50,985 bases of DNA from Bacteriovorax stolpii (GTDB lineage Bacteria > Bdellovibrionota > Bacteriovoracia > Bacteriovoracales > Bacteriovoracaceae), in NCBI GenBank assembly GCA_945905815.1, contig CAMDQH010000017.1, positions 1 through 50,985 on the forward strand. The letters are read 5' to 3'. A program made the position numbers and the translations under genes. The notes beneath the pieces are model-generated. The model ran no database searches, was not told the DNA's origin, and was given only the letters and a program-made list of their open reading frames with translations. This document shows, in pieces, positions 25,583 to 34,381 of this stretch (positions are counted from its first letter, which is position 1; every line of letters starts with the position of its first letter).

Positions 25583-26728
25583 TTATTGTTTCAAAGCATC
25601 GGAAAGTAAGTTTTTTGCAATGATCATAATCATCACTTCATTGGTTCCCGCACCAATTTCATTTAGCTTGTTATCTCTCATCATGCGCTCAACTGGAAAC
25701 TCTCTTGAGTATCCATAACCCCCATGCAGCTGAATGGCATCAAGTGCAATTTTTGTTGCCATTTTTGGAAGCTGAAGTTTTACCGCAGATGCGAGATTGT
25801 TTGATTTTTGGCCATGATCATACTCATAACAAACAGTATAAAGCATACGTCTCATGGCTTCAGTCTCAGCATACATTTCTGCGATCATCTTCTGAATCAT
25901 TTGAAAGTGAGCAAGAGTTTTTCCAAACTGCTTTCTTTCACCAGCGTATTTCACACACTGATCAAGACAGGCCTGCGCGATACCAAGAGAAATACCTGCG
26001 ATTGTAATACGTTCAATCTCAAGGTTCTTCATCATGTGAAGAGTAGAATCACCTTCGTTCCCAACACGGTTAGCAGCAGAAACTTTACATTTTTGGAAAG
26101 ATAACTCACCAGTTGGTGAAGAACGCATTCCCATTTTATGGATTTCTTTTGAAACAGTGAAACCAGGAGTGCCTTTTTCTACAATGAAAGTTGTAAGATC
26201 TTTTTTTCCTGGTCCAGTGCGAGTATAAAGATAAGCGACGTCAGCGTACTGAGCATTGGTAATCCACATTTTGTTGCCTGTGATCTCATAAAAGTCACCG
26301 GTCTTTACTGCTTTAGTTTGCATACCAACGGCATCTGAACCATATTCAGGTTCACTCATTCCCATACATCCAACATGCTCACCAGATATGAGCTTTGGAA
26401 GGTATTTTGCTTTTTGCTCTTTTGAACCATTGTTATTCAAATTGTTTACACAAAGGATAGTGTGGGCAAGGTAAGAAAGTGTTGAACCGGCGCAGGCCTT
26501 GCCGAATTCTTCCATTACGATGGTTGCAGCAGTTGCACCCATTCCAGCGCCACCATATTCTGGATCTGCCGTAATACCTAGAAGACCGAGGTCACCCATA
26601 TGTTTGAAGGCTTTCAGGTTGAAGCTTTCTTTATTGTCGTGATGTTCAGCAAATGGCGCTAGTTCATTGCGGGCAAAGTCACGGCAAACTTTTTGGATGT
26701 CTTTTTCTTCTGGAGAGTAAAACCACAT
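25583..26728 (-). CDS. Isovaleryl-CoA dehydrogenase-like acyl-CoA dehydrogenase
   Basis: The 381-residue enzyme shows the family blocks MSEPEYGSDAVGM and WITNAQ. The usual C-terminal glutamate is replaced: the box reads EIGAGTNEV instead of EIYEGTSE. A glutamate is instead found in the LEIERIT segment (E239), exactly where isovaleryl-CoA dehydrogenase carries its catalytic base. This pair of changes is diagnostic for the isovaleryl (leucine-breakdown) group, and the wording IGAGT matches it. AAGGAA precedes the ATG. It is first in an operon with another acyl-CoA dehydrogenase and pgi. The other leucine-pathway genes are not in the window. Confidence 0.88.
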   Translation of the reverse strand: MWFYSPEEKDIQKVCRDFARNELAPFAEHHDNKESFNLKAFKHMGDLGLLGITADPEYGGAGMGATAATIVMEEFGKACAGSTLSYLAHTILCVNNLNNNGSKEQKAKYLPKLISGEHVGCMGMSEPEYGSDAVGMQTKAVKTGDFYEITGNKMWITNAQYADVAYLYTRTGPGKKDLTTFIVEKGTPGFTVSKEIHKMGMRSSPTGELSFQKCKVSAANRVGNEGDSTLHMMKNLEIERITIAGISLGIAQACLDQCVKYAGERKQFGKTLAHFQMIQKMIAEMYAETEAMRRMLYTVCYEYDHGQKSNNLASAVKLQLPKMATKIALDAIQLHGGYGYSREFPVERMMRDNKLNEIGAGTNEVMIMIIAKNLLSDALKQ

Positions 26729-26754
26729 AGGTATTCCTTTTGTCTAGAAGGCAA

Positions 26755-26783
26755 AGTGTAGCGGAAAAATCAGTTTTTGTTAA
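26755..26783 (-). promoter_or_regulatory. Likely promoter of the acyl-CoA dehydrogenase-pgi operon
   Basis: On the minus strand TTAACA (26783-26778) and TACACT (26760-26755) are separated by exactly 17 bases. The predicted start lies about 20 bases before the ATG, leaving room for the AAGGAA ribosome-binding site. Confidence 0.45.
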
Positions 26784-26835
26784 TAATTTCAGTCCTCATT
26801 ATTTTGATACACTTCGGATGATTTATTAAGCTAAA

Positions 26836-28554
26836 ATGTTAGCTATGGAAGAATCCCGTCAAGTTTTAGATTCAGTTCGACCTGGTGAGCAGTGGTTTTG
26901 TTATTGGAAAACCTCTGCTTCGCTATGGGAGAGCCGAATTTTCGAATTTCCAAAGCATGAAATCATCTTTATTCCGGTATATTGGGGATTCCACGCTGAA
27001 AGTGCTGGGGTCTGGGATTTTGGAAAGTTTCATCCCGAAAGAGATTTAGTCCGGCTTTGTAATATCTTAACGCAGCACAATCGAAAGTTCTGCTGGCTTC
27101 TGCCTTTGACTCCTGCCCCTTTTCTCCCAAATGGGGGAGTGCCAATTTCGGCCGCTCGAACTCTTAGTATTTCATCGAAAGGTATGAACCTCGCCTGCCT
27201 TGATCAGGACAATACCCTGCACAAAATGTATTCATTTTATGAACCCAAAGTTCTTCCAACATTTGCTTCATTTGTTCAAGCATTTGGTGAAATGCTGGCG
27301 CAAACAAAATCAAAATCTCTCGTTTGGGGTGCTGATTTTTATTATCTTGAAGACGAAAAAGCGGTTTCTTTTTTAAACGACGCTTCACTTTCATTTGAAC
27401 AAGGCTTTTCAAGATACCTTAAGAAAAATTATCCAGAAGGTGTTGAACTTAACCAAGCTTTGGATGAAGAAAAAATTAAATATTCTTTTATGAGTGATGT
27501 TAGAAATATTTTTCAGTCTCTCGCTCAAGAAGCTTTAGCACCATTTTGGGAAGGCATTCAATCGATTACTATGTTTGGTGCCGGCCCAAAAGACACTGTT
27601 GAACGGGCATTAGTAACAGGGAAATCACAAACAAATTATTTTAAAGATCTGTTTGAAAGTTATGTTTCTCATCGTTGGTTCAGCACTTGTTTACTGACTT
27701 CAAAGGAAAAGAAAGAACTTCTCAGGCGTTGTTTAAGTGAGCATTTTTCCAATAATGAAATTGAACATCAGTTTCAATATCTTAAAGACTCATCAGAAAT
27801 AGGACCTGACTTCAGACCGTATGGGTTGATTGATGTTTTCGATCATAACAGGCCCAAAGTTTTTGAGAGAAATGGGCTAAAACCTTTTATTAACGAAAAT
27901 TTTCGCTGGATGTACTACCTACACGAGAATCTTAATTTTACTCCACAATGGATTGACAATAGTCACCATCGAGTAAAGTTTTTTCATGCCAAGGCTATGG
28001 ACCGGACTCTCTTTTCACAAATGTTGAAGCTTTTCATGATGGGCCAGCGAATTATTTTTGACTGCTCCGATCTGAATGATGAGTTGGATAAACGGCTGCA
28101 AGTCTTTTACCTCGAAAACAATCTAAAACTACAGTCGGTGAATTTTTTAACATCAATTAATCTATGTGAGTTAGGCGATGGAAGACTGATCACCTTTGAA
28201 GGCTCAAAACTTAATACGGTAGATGATAAAAAGAAGTTCTGGAGTCATATGTTTAAGTTCTTGAATATGAACCACCCAGAAGTTCAGACTGACCCCGATA
28301 TTTTCAGTCTATGGAGAATTCGCGCTACTTCTCCGCATGAACTTAATTATTTAGATGTTCGGAGAGTGAACTTTTATAATCCAACTAGCTATAAAAAATC
28401 TGTAATGGTTCATACTCAGAAAAAGTTTGCTTTTATGAAAGTGATTGACCCTCTTCATGCAACTGCTAAGATGACAAACGACGGAGTAGAAGTAGAGCTT
28501 CTTCCCAACGGTAATCTTGCCCTCGATTTTGGTCACTACGAGGAGAGAACATGA
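26836..28554 (+). CDS. Unknown protein, possibly a TIM-barrel glycosidase-like fold, 572 aa
   Basis: I cannot assign a family with confidence. The N-terminal part (residues about 40-75), FIPVYWGFHAESAGVWDFGK and on to a segment HPERDLVRLCNIL, resembles the first strands of GH42-like barrels (a pattern of Trp, Asp-Phe and an Arg-rich helix), and residues 150-190 could be a later strand. No catalytic acid pair of that family is evident, so it may be non-catalytic or of another type. There is no signal peptide, and Trp, Phe and Tyr are frequent. No clear ribosome-binding site precedes ATG 26836 or the internal ATG 26845. The stop overlaps the next start (ATGA). Confidence 0.75.
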   Translation: MLAMEESRQVLDSVRPGEQWFCYWKTSASLWESRIFEFPKHEIIFIPVYWGFHAESAGVWDFGKFHPERDLVRLCNILTQHNRKFCWLLPLTPAPFLPNGGVPISAARTLSISSKGMNLACLDQDNTLHKMYSFYEPKVLPTFASFVQAFGEMLAQTKSKSLVWGADFYYLEDEKAVSFLNDASLSFEQGFSRYLKKNYPEGVELNQALDEEKIKYSFMSDVRNIFQSLAQEALAPFWEGIQSITMFGAGPKDTVERALVTGKSQTNYFKDLFESYVSHRWFSTCLLTSKEKKELLRRCLSEHFSNNEIEHQFQYLKDSSEIGPDFRPYGLIDVFDHNRPKVFERNGLKPFINENFRWMYYLHENLNFTPQWIDNSHHRVKFFHAKAMDRTLFSQMLKLFMMGQRIIFDCSDLNDELDKRLQVFYLENNLKLQSVNFLTSINLCELGDGRLITFEGSKLNTVDDKKKFWSHMFKFLNMNHPEVQTDPDIFSLWRIRATSPHELNYLDVRRVNFYNPTSYKKSVMVHTQKKFAFMKVIDPLHATAKMTNDGVEVELLPNGNLALDFGHYEERT

Positions 28555-28943
28555 ACGGTTTAACGCTTATTTATCATTTTCAATCTTCTCAAACACTTAA
28601 GGAGGAGTTCATACAGGCCAGCTACCGGATGGTGTTTTTTTTTAGCGATGAAGGATTTATTGAGCCAAAACTGATTCTTGAACTCCTTAAAGCATTTCCT
28701 GATTCTAACATTCAGGATAGGGCATTTTTAAATCTTGATGACCTTCAAGCTTTTGCTCAAAGAGTTGCCGAAGAAGTACAGGCCCCACAGGTCAGACTTA
28801 TATCTGTTCAGGATTATAATATAGGGATTGATGGGGCAAAAGACCTGAAAACCTATAGAGAATTGTTTAGTAAATACGGTGAAGCTCACCTTAATCGGCA
28901 GGCAGTTAAAAAGAAAAGTCTATTCGGGAAGATCTTCGATTGA
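28551..28943 (+). CDS. Hypothetical protein, 130 aa, coupled to the upstream gene
   Basis: The ATG overlaps the upstream stop and has GAGGAGA just before it, so translation is coupled. The protein is soluble, with a predicted beta strand, a helix-rich centre and a basic end (KKKSLFGKIFD). I recognise no family. The 3' end overlaps the convergent FHA gene by 24 bases. Because the two genes are translated together, a shared complex is a reasonable guess. Confidence 0.72.
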   Translation: MNGLTLIYHFQSSQTLKEEFIQASYRMVFFFSDEGFIEPKLILELLKAFPDSNIQDRAFLNLDDLQAFAQRVAEEVQAPQVRLISVQDYNIGIDGAKDLKTYRELFSKYGEAHLNRQAVKKKSLFGKIFD

Positions 28944-29675
28944 ATCTTCCTCATCTGTAGGCATGTCTTTTAGATTAATAATTTTTTTCTTTTTTTGTTC
29001 AATCTCTGTCTTATGAATTGCCATCTGTGCTTTGAGTTCATCAACAGAACACTGTAGAGTTGTTATGATAATAGATAGTTCCTGTCTTTTTGCTTTTGCC
29101 TTCACAATAATTTTTTCTTTCATCTCTTCTAATTTGATGAGTTCACCCTTTGCCGCTTGCTCAAGGGAAACAATCTCACTTCTTAGCTCTATAATTTGAG
29201 CTTCTTGTCTTTGTACCTGTTCGTAAGGTGTAATTGACTGGGTCGGACGGGCCAGAGAGATCTTTTCTTCCTGAGCAAATTTAAGAATAGGTTTACTCAT
29301 TAACTTATTTGTCATTTCACTTAGGTCTTGGAGGTTTATATCTTTAGATTCAGTAACAACAAATCTCTGATCTCCAACCTCAATAAGGTTGAACATTTTT
29401 AGTTTCGTTTTCTTATGCGGCTCAATTTCAATTCTGTTAATGATTGTAAAGTTTTTTGATCCAAGGTCTTGAATGTAAAGACATGGTACCGACTCTGTTG
29501 CGTCCAAGGTTACCTGAGCATGCTTACCACTCATCCGTCCATCATCCACACATACAATGTCACCAGTCGTGCGACCCAGGGTTATTTGATCTACGACTTC
29601 GTAGAAGGTTAGAGTGTTTATATGATAAAGGTAGAGCAAAACAGTCTCTTTTTTATTTATTTTAAAGTTAATCAC
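28920..29675 (-). CDS. FHA domain protein with C-terminal coiled coil, 251 aa
   Basis: Residues about 12-110 form a forkhead-associated domain: the start strand LLYLYHI, TLGRTTGDIV, the S-x-x-H core MSGKHAQV and LGSKNFTI. The Arg, Ser and His that contact phosphothreonine are kept. Residues 150-235 are a long charged coiled coil, and the tail is acidic. The start is GTG at 29675 with no good Shine-Dalgarno spacing, so an alternative start slightly downstream is possible. The gene is divergent from the secretion ATPase at 29736, only 60 bases away, and convergent with 28551-28943. It likely reads Ser/Thr phosphorylation and may adapt it to the ATPase machinery; this is inference. Confidence 0.85.
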   Translation of the reverse strand: MINFKINKKETVLLYLYHINTLTFYEVVDQITLGRTTGDIVCVDDGRMSGKHAQVTLDATESVPCLYIQDLGSKNFTIINRIEIEPHKKTKLKMFNLIEVGDQRFVVTESKDINLQDLSEMTNKLMSKPILKFAQEEKISLARPTQSITPYEQVQRQEAQIIELRSEIVSLEQAAKGELIKLEEMKEKIIVKAKAKRQELSIIITTLQCSVDELKAQMAIHKTEIEQKKKKIINLKDMPTDEEDSIEDLPE

Positions 29676-29735
29676 CCTTCGGAAAAAGATAATAATTCCT
29701 TTAAAATTTCCGATGAGTCTATATTAGGAGACTTT

Positions 29736-31520
29736 ATGGGTATACCCATCTACCAAACTGGTGACCGAAACATAACTGCTAAGGATGTTCTTGAGCCTAT
29801 GGTTAAGGGGGGGGTTATCCCTGCCACAGAAGCTGAGCAACTCTTTAAATTATGGATAAAGTCCAAGGAACATCCACTCACTTTAGTTTCTGAACTCAAA
29901 ATTGTTGATAGAAGATCAAACGATAAGATAATGACCCAAGATGATATTCTCAGTTTCCTGGCGTTGCACTGGAAGACAACCTACTTTAGGGTTGACCCAC
30001 TAAAGGTATCACTCGAAGTTGTTGGCTCACTAATTCCTTTGGCCTATGCTGAACGCTTAGGAATTGTTCCAATTGAGCTTTCGCATAACAAAGTTGTGAT
30101 TCTAACCTCTGAGCCTTTTGCCCTTTCTTGGGTTGATGAGATTAAGCTTCAGCTAAAAAAAGAAATCGAAATACGAATAGGTGCACCTAACCAAATTAAA
30201 CATCTGTTGAATGAATTTTTTGTAGTCCAAAAAGCATTTAGATCTATCTCACGCGAGCAGGGACAGGCCGGTACGGATAAAATGCGACTTCTAAAGCAGG
30301 GGAAGCTGGGTGAATTAGATAATTTGATTGAAAAATCTCGTGGCAGAGGATTAAGTGCCCAAGATAGTAACGTAGCAAAGATCGTGGACTGGTTAATTAA
30401 TTTTGCAGTTCTTGAGCGTGCTTCAGATATTCACCTTGAGCCTAAAAAGGGTTTAGGCCAAGTGCGCTTTCGTGTTGATGGTGATCTACGAACTGTTTAT
30501 CGCCTCGATCATGATGCATTGACGATGGTTATCGCTCGATTCAAAATTTTGGGAGAAATGAAACTCGATGAGAAACGCAAACCACAAGATGGTGGTATAA
30601 AGCGGCGGCTTGATAATGGTAAGCAAGTAGAAATGAGACTTTCAACTCTTCCGACTACTTTTGGCGAGAAGATGGTTGTTCGAATTTTTGATAAAAATGT
30701 TGCCGGTAACGATCTAAGTTTTATTGGATTTGCTCCAGAAGATTTAAAATTATGGGAAGCTCTTATAAATGAGCCACAAGGTTTAATACTTGTAACTGGA
30801 CCGACGGGTTCTGGAAAAACCACGACACTCTATACGACACTCAATAAAGTTGCCACACCCGACGTGAACGTGTGTACTGCTGAAGATCCTGTGGAGATGG
30901 AAGTTGATACCTTTAACCAGGTTCAGGTAAATACTCAAATTGGTCTGACATTCGCCGAGTGTATCCGCTCATTTCTAAGACAAGATCCTGATATTATCAT
31001 GGTGGGTGAGATACGTGATTTGGAAACAGGGGAGATGGCAATTCAAAGCTCTCTTACTGGCCACTTAGTATTTTCAACGCTTCATACTAATGGAGCTCTT
31101 GCAACCATCCAAAGACTAGTTGATTTAGGACTTCCAACATTTTTGATAAACTCTTCCCTGACTGGGATTCTTGCCCAACGTTTAGTGAAGCGGCTTTGCA
31201 ATCATTGCAAGAGACCGGTTGACTCTAGTCCTGATAAATGGGCAACGCTTCTGGATGGTGAAGAGCTACCAATGCCATCAAAATTTTACGAACCGGTGGG
31301 GTGCGAAGAATGCAAGAACACTGGATTCTCCGGCCGCCTTTGCGTTTACGAGTTGGTGAAAATGAACGATCAAATTAAGAAAGTAATTCATTCCGACATT
31401 CAAATATCAGACCTACGTGAAAAAACGCGCGGGATGTACCATTCTATTCGGGTGAATGGTGCAAGAAAGGTTGCAAATGGGGAGACAAGCTTGGAAGAAG
31501 TATTGAAGGTTGTTTATTGA
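29736..31520 (+). CDS. PilB/GspE-type secretion ATPase
   Basis: The 594-residue protein has an N-terminal GspE_N-like domain (about 40-190) and the type II/IV secretion ATPase core: ASDIHLEP, FRVDGDL, Walker A GPTGSGKT (355-362), the Asp box AEDPVE, Walker B IIMVGEIRD, the His box, and a four-cysteine zinc site (C488, C491, C523, C526). These features are typical of PilB, which extends type IV pili, and of GspE of type II secretion. The neighbourhood lacks pilT, pilC or gsp genes, so the system cannot be named. ATG 29736 has TAGGAG five bases upstream; the open frame before it to 29622 is not family-like. Confidence 0.93.
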   Translation: MGIPIYQTGDRNITAKDVLEPMVKGGVIPATEAEQLFKLWIKSKEHPLTLVSELKIVDRRSNDKIMTQDDILSFLALHWKTTYFRVDPLKVSLEVVGSLIPLAYAERLGIVPIELSHNKVVILTSEPFALSWVDEIKLQLKKEIEIRIGAPNQIKHLLNEFFVVQKAFRSISREQGQAGTDKMRLLKQGKLGELDNLIEKSRGRGLSAQDSNVAKIVDWLINFAVLERASDIHLEPKKGLGQVRFRVDGDLRTVYRLDHDALTMVIARFKILGEMKLDEKRKPQDGGIKRRLDNGKQVEMRLSTLPTTFGEKMVVRIFDKNVAGNDLSFIGFAPEDLKLWEALINEPQGLILVTGPTGSGKTTTLYTTLNKVATPDVNVCTAEDPVEMEVDTFNQVQVNTQIGLTFAECIRSFLRQDPDIIMVGEIRDLETGEMAIQSSLTGHLVFSTLHTNGALATIQRLVDLGLPTFLINSSLTGILAQRLVKRLCNHCKRPVDSSPDKWATLLDGEELPMPSKFYEPVGCEECKNTGFSGRLCVYELVKMNDQIKKVIHSDIQISDLREKTRGMYHSIRVNGARKVANGETSLEEVLKVVY

Positions 31521-31529
31521 GAGAACGTC

Positions 31530-31748
31530 ATGTGGGTCTTAACGAACAACTATTCGAATCTATACATGCTGATGGTTCTTTTTTGTTTTTCCTTTGAAGC
31601 CCATTGTGCCAAAATTCTTTTTGTTGGCTGCTTAGATGCTGAAGCCGAACTAGATTTTAAACAAAACATTCTCCACTTGAATTCTGCCAATGATGAAGTC
31701 GTTTTTACTTCATCTTCCGGGCCTGAGATTAAACTAACAACTCTTTAA
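31530..31748 (+). CDS. Small protein with signal-peptide-like start, possibly the front of a broken gene, 72 aa
   Basis: The frame starts ten bases after the ATPase stop. From Met13 the protein reads MLMVLFCFSFEAHCAKILF, which resembles a signal peptide, followed by about 45 mixed residues. The reading frame continues in phase after the stop: apart from TAA at 31746 and 31767 it stays open to TAG at 31971. That favours decay of a longer gene. The ribosome-binding site (GAGAGAA) is weak. No family recognised. Confidence 0.4.
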   Translation: MWVLTNNYSNLYMLMVLFCFSFEAHCAKILFVGCLDAEAELDFKQNILHLNSANDEVVFTSSSGPEIKLTTL

Positions 31749-31769
31749 AAAGTAAAAAACAATCCCTAA

Positions 31770-31973
31770 TATTCCTATCTTCCCAAAGTCGACGCAACAA
31801 CATTACATAAAGACAAAAGATTTAAAAAAGATTTTTATGACTATATTATTTGGGTTGGGCCAAGAGCTGATCCTGGTGATGAGAAAAACTATGGAACATT
31901 AGTGAAGAGTCTTTTTAACGAAATTACAGAGTCCCAGACTTTGCGTCTGGGACTTGAGTGGAGATTTATTTAG
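31770..31973 (+). pseudogene. In-frame continuation of the broken gene 31530-31748
   Basis: Sixty-seven sense codons follow in the same frame as 31530-31748, without a start codon, after two TAA codons (31746 and 31767). The translation (for example FYDYIIWVGPRADPGDEK and NYGTLVKSLFNEITES) looks like ordinary protein with aromatic and Gly-Pro content unlike random AT-rich DNA. The last part contains a perfect hairpin (31930-31954) and overlaps the end of the minus-strand gene by eight bases, which argues that the tail was not always coding. Likely a decayed small gene; sequencing error could also make one of the stops. Confidence 0.4.
31930..31954 (-). terminator. Strong hairpin after the small exported gene
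   Basis: A perfect 10-base-pair stem AGTCCCAGAC / GTCTGGGACT with a five-base loop lies 12 bases past the stop of the minus-strand gene 31966-32322. There is no T-run on either strand, so it may stabilise the 3' end or act as a weak terminator for both directions. Confidence 0.5.
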
Positions 31974-32322
31974 AGATAACTTCTGAAACACCGTCTGCTT
32001 TACAACCAATTGTTTTGGCAACGTTGACATACTTGTTTGGTGCTACTTTAACGTAAGTATAAGCTAGATCTACACCCTTGCCGTTAATTTTTACTTCCTG
32101 GTAGTTTGCGTAATTTGCGCTGGTAGTTTTTACGCTTCTTGCGACTGAAACTTCGGCCGATGCAATGACTTGTCCGCAAGGCTGACATAGAGAAGCAATC
32201 TCTGATCCATTTTGAAGAAGTAGAGCAGCTCTTTTTGCCATTGCTGCCGACATCAGCTGGCACTGATCAGCAAAAGCTGAAGTAGATAAGACTAGCATAA
32301 CCATTAAACCGAATTTTTTCAT
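31966..32322 (-). CDS. Small exported cysteine-containing protein, 118 aa
   Basis: A clear Sec signal peptide (MKKFGLMVMLVLSTSAFA) precedes a mature domain of about 100 residues with four cysteines: one at the second mature position (DQC), a CQPC pair and one near the C-terminus (IGC). They could form two disulfides or, in the CxxC, a redox or metal site. ATG 32322 is chosen because GGAGA is five bases upstream and gives a proper signal peptide; the frame is open to 32343. No family known to me. Probably periplasmic and transcribed alone. Confidence 0.82.
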   Translation of the reverse strand: MKKFGLMVMLVLSTSAFADQCQLMSAAMAKRAALLLQNGSEIASLCQPCGQVIASAEVSVARSVKTTSANYANYQEVKINGKGVDLAYTYVKVAPNKYVNVAKTIGCKADGVSEVISK

Positions 32323-32536
32323 AAAATCTCCATTGTTGAACATTTATTAGATGGCTTTATGCTAAAGCCTATTAATATACTTTTAGGTTTTTAATGTGAT
32401 TTTGAGTAAAGACTACATAGACCCTTGTCACTGTCTAAAAAGTAAACAATTTCTTCATCCGATACTCTTGAATTTGCATCGATCCACTGGCCTCAGTTTT
32501 GCTACTTAATCTGAAAACTTGTACTTGGAGCGATTG

Positions 32537-34378
32537 ATGAAAGCATGCTTATTAATTCTTGTTGCGTTCTCTTCAGTATGTTTTGGGCAAGAACAATTGG
32601 CCGTACGACTCAATGAAAATGGACTCATGAAGATCATGCAGATGGCCCTAAAATACAACACTGGTACCAAAGGTAGCAGAACGATGGTTGTTCCCAAAAG
32701 TATCTATAAGTTTACAATCAAACAAAAAGATCTCGCTGAAAATAAAGTGATTCAAATATTGAATGAGATTAGTGATCTTGATTTTTCAAAAAATCTTGAT
32801 TTTTACCTTCAAACTTCTGACATTAAAATTACCGGAGTCGTAGACCAAAAAAGCTTAGTTACAACAATTACTAATTCAAAACCTGACGGTTTTGACTTGA
32901 AAATGTCTTTAAATATTTCCAAAGTCACCCTCACTGGAACAAGTTTAAGTCTTTGTGAAGATCGTGAAAGAACTGCGAAGAAATGTGGTAAGGGGCTCAA
33001 AACCACGGCCAATGGATTGACCATTACTACTTTGAACCGTCCAGTCATTCTCACTTCCACGATGAGAGTTTCTGTAAAAAAAGGGCTGGCCTCTGTTAAA
33101 ATTCTCTCAGTCAGTTCTAACCTTGAATCAAAAACACCACCAACTCTAGATGTAAATTTCACAAGTCTCGCAGTACCTAAGATTTCTATAATAATAGATG
33201 ATCAGGAAACTGAACTTGATACTTCGAGATTGCGAGGACAGATCTTAGAAAGGAAAACATTCCTTGGGAAAAAGCTCATGGCCTTCGCTGGTGATTTTAT
33301 AGCTGACGATTTAGCAGAAATGATTAACGTTTACTTAAAAAACTCAGTTTCGACGACACTAAATGTTTACCACCGTGATGACCCAGTTACGTACAGAGAA
33401 TTAAATTATGAACCTGAATTTAATGTTGCGGTTGCTGATAATACATATGTTAGACCTCCGGTACTATTTGCGCCGCCTAAGACTACTTTAATCAATGCTC
33501 CCAAACCGGCCAATGATGTGATGAAGGTTCTTATGGATCAGTTCACTCATGTTGTTCGTCAGGCACAAGTTGATCTCTCTTTAAAATCTATTTTGACGCC
33601 TTCAAATAAGGACATTCAGCTAGCAGGTTTATTGAATTTTGTTTTGAACAATAAGGTTTATACTGTAAAGAAAACTTTAGGCAATTCGACAAGAACGCTA
33701 CCTGCCCTTGACCTCAGTGCCCACCGACTTCATGATATCAACCTTGCGATTTCAGAACCGGTTATAAATGGAGCACTTGATTTAGTGAATTCAACTGATC
33801 TTTTCAACGATCTCCTTGATGAAGTAGCCCCTTCTCCTGAACTCTCAATTAATAGTGTTAAGCTTCATTTTACTAACACAAATAGCTTGAAAGCGATCGT
33901 TAACGTTTCGGTTGACCTTAATAAAGTTCGTACGGATTTTTGGTCGCATCCTGGCGCATGGATTGAAACAGGGATCGGTCAGTGGCTTGAACGCAATAAC
34001 AACAATGGCGTGATCTATTTCCCACTGGAGCTGGAAGTAATACCTACCGTCGTAAAAAATCCGACGACAGGTGAGGCAAGCCTAAGTATCAAAATTAAGT
34101 CAGTATTTAGCGGCGGAAGTCTTTTGAATACTTTTAAGTATCCATCCAATGTTGGGGATATGTTTAACGTGGTCAGAAAGGCTGTCCTTACCAAGCTTCA
34201 TGATCAACTAGATAAGTATGCAGATAAGTCATTTGAAATTGATTTGAAAAAGTTTTTGAATCAATCAGGCGTGGAGTTTATGCCAAAATCCATAACCTTC
34301 AATAATGCAGCTTACATGTTTGTTAACCTAGATATTAAAGACATAAAATTTGATAGCTTAAACCCTAATAAGAAGTAA
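32537..34378 (+). CDS. Large exported protein, TULIP/BPI-like by pattern, 613 aa
   Basis: A Sec signal peptide (residues 1-17, ending CFG) is followed by a long, strand-rich protein of regular amphipathic pattern. A segment at about 405-427, ISEPVINGALDLVNSTDLFN, is placed as the N-x-x-L helix that starts the C-terminal half of BPI/LBP-type lipid-binding (TULIP) proteins, and the final 60 residues form a matching helix-strand end. The next gene encodes a protein with the same plan. Family membership is inferred from the pattern only. GGAG precedes the ATG by six bases; a TTG further upstream is not needed. It likely acts in the periplasm or on the surface. Confidence 0.8.
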   Translation: MKACLLILVAFSSVCFGQEQLAVRLNENGLMKIMQMALKYNTGTKGSRTMVVPKSIYKFTIKQKDLAENKVIQILNEISDLDFSKNLDFYLQTSDIKITGVVDQKSLVTTITNSKPDGFDLKMSLNISKVTLTGTSLSLCEDRERTAKKCGKGLKTTANGLTITTLNRPVILTSTMRVSVKKGLASVKILSVSSNLESKTPPTLDVNFTSLAVPKISIIIDDQETELDTSRLRGQILERKTFLGKKLMAFAGDFIADDLAEMINVYLKNSVSTTLNVYHRDDPVTYRELNYEPEFNVAVADNTYVRPPVLFAPPKTTLINAPKPANDVMKVLMDQFTHVVRQAQVDLSLKSILTPSNKDIQLAGLLNFVLNNKVYTVKKTLGNSTRTLPALDLSAHRLHDINLAISEPVINGALDLVNSTDLFNDLLDEVAPSPELSINSVKLHFTNTNSLKAIVNVSVDLNKVRTDFWSHPGAWIETGIGQWLERNNNNGVIYFPLELEVIPTVVKNPTTGEASLSIKIKSVFSGGSLLNTFKYPSNVGDMFNVVRKAVLTKLHDQLDKYADKSFEIDLKKFLNQSGVEFMPKSITFNNAAYMFVNLDIKDIKFDSLNPNKK

Positions 34379-34381
34379 TTT

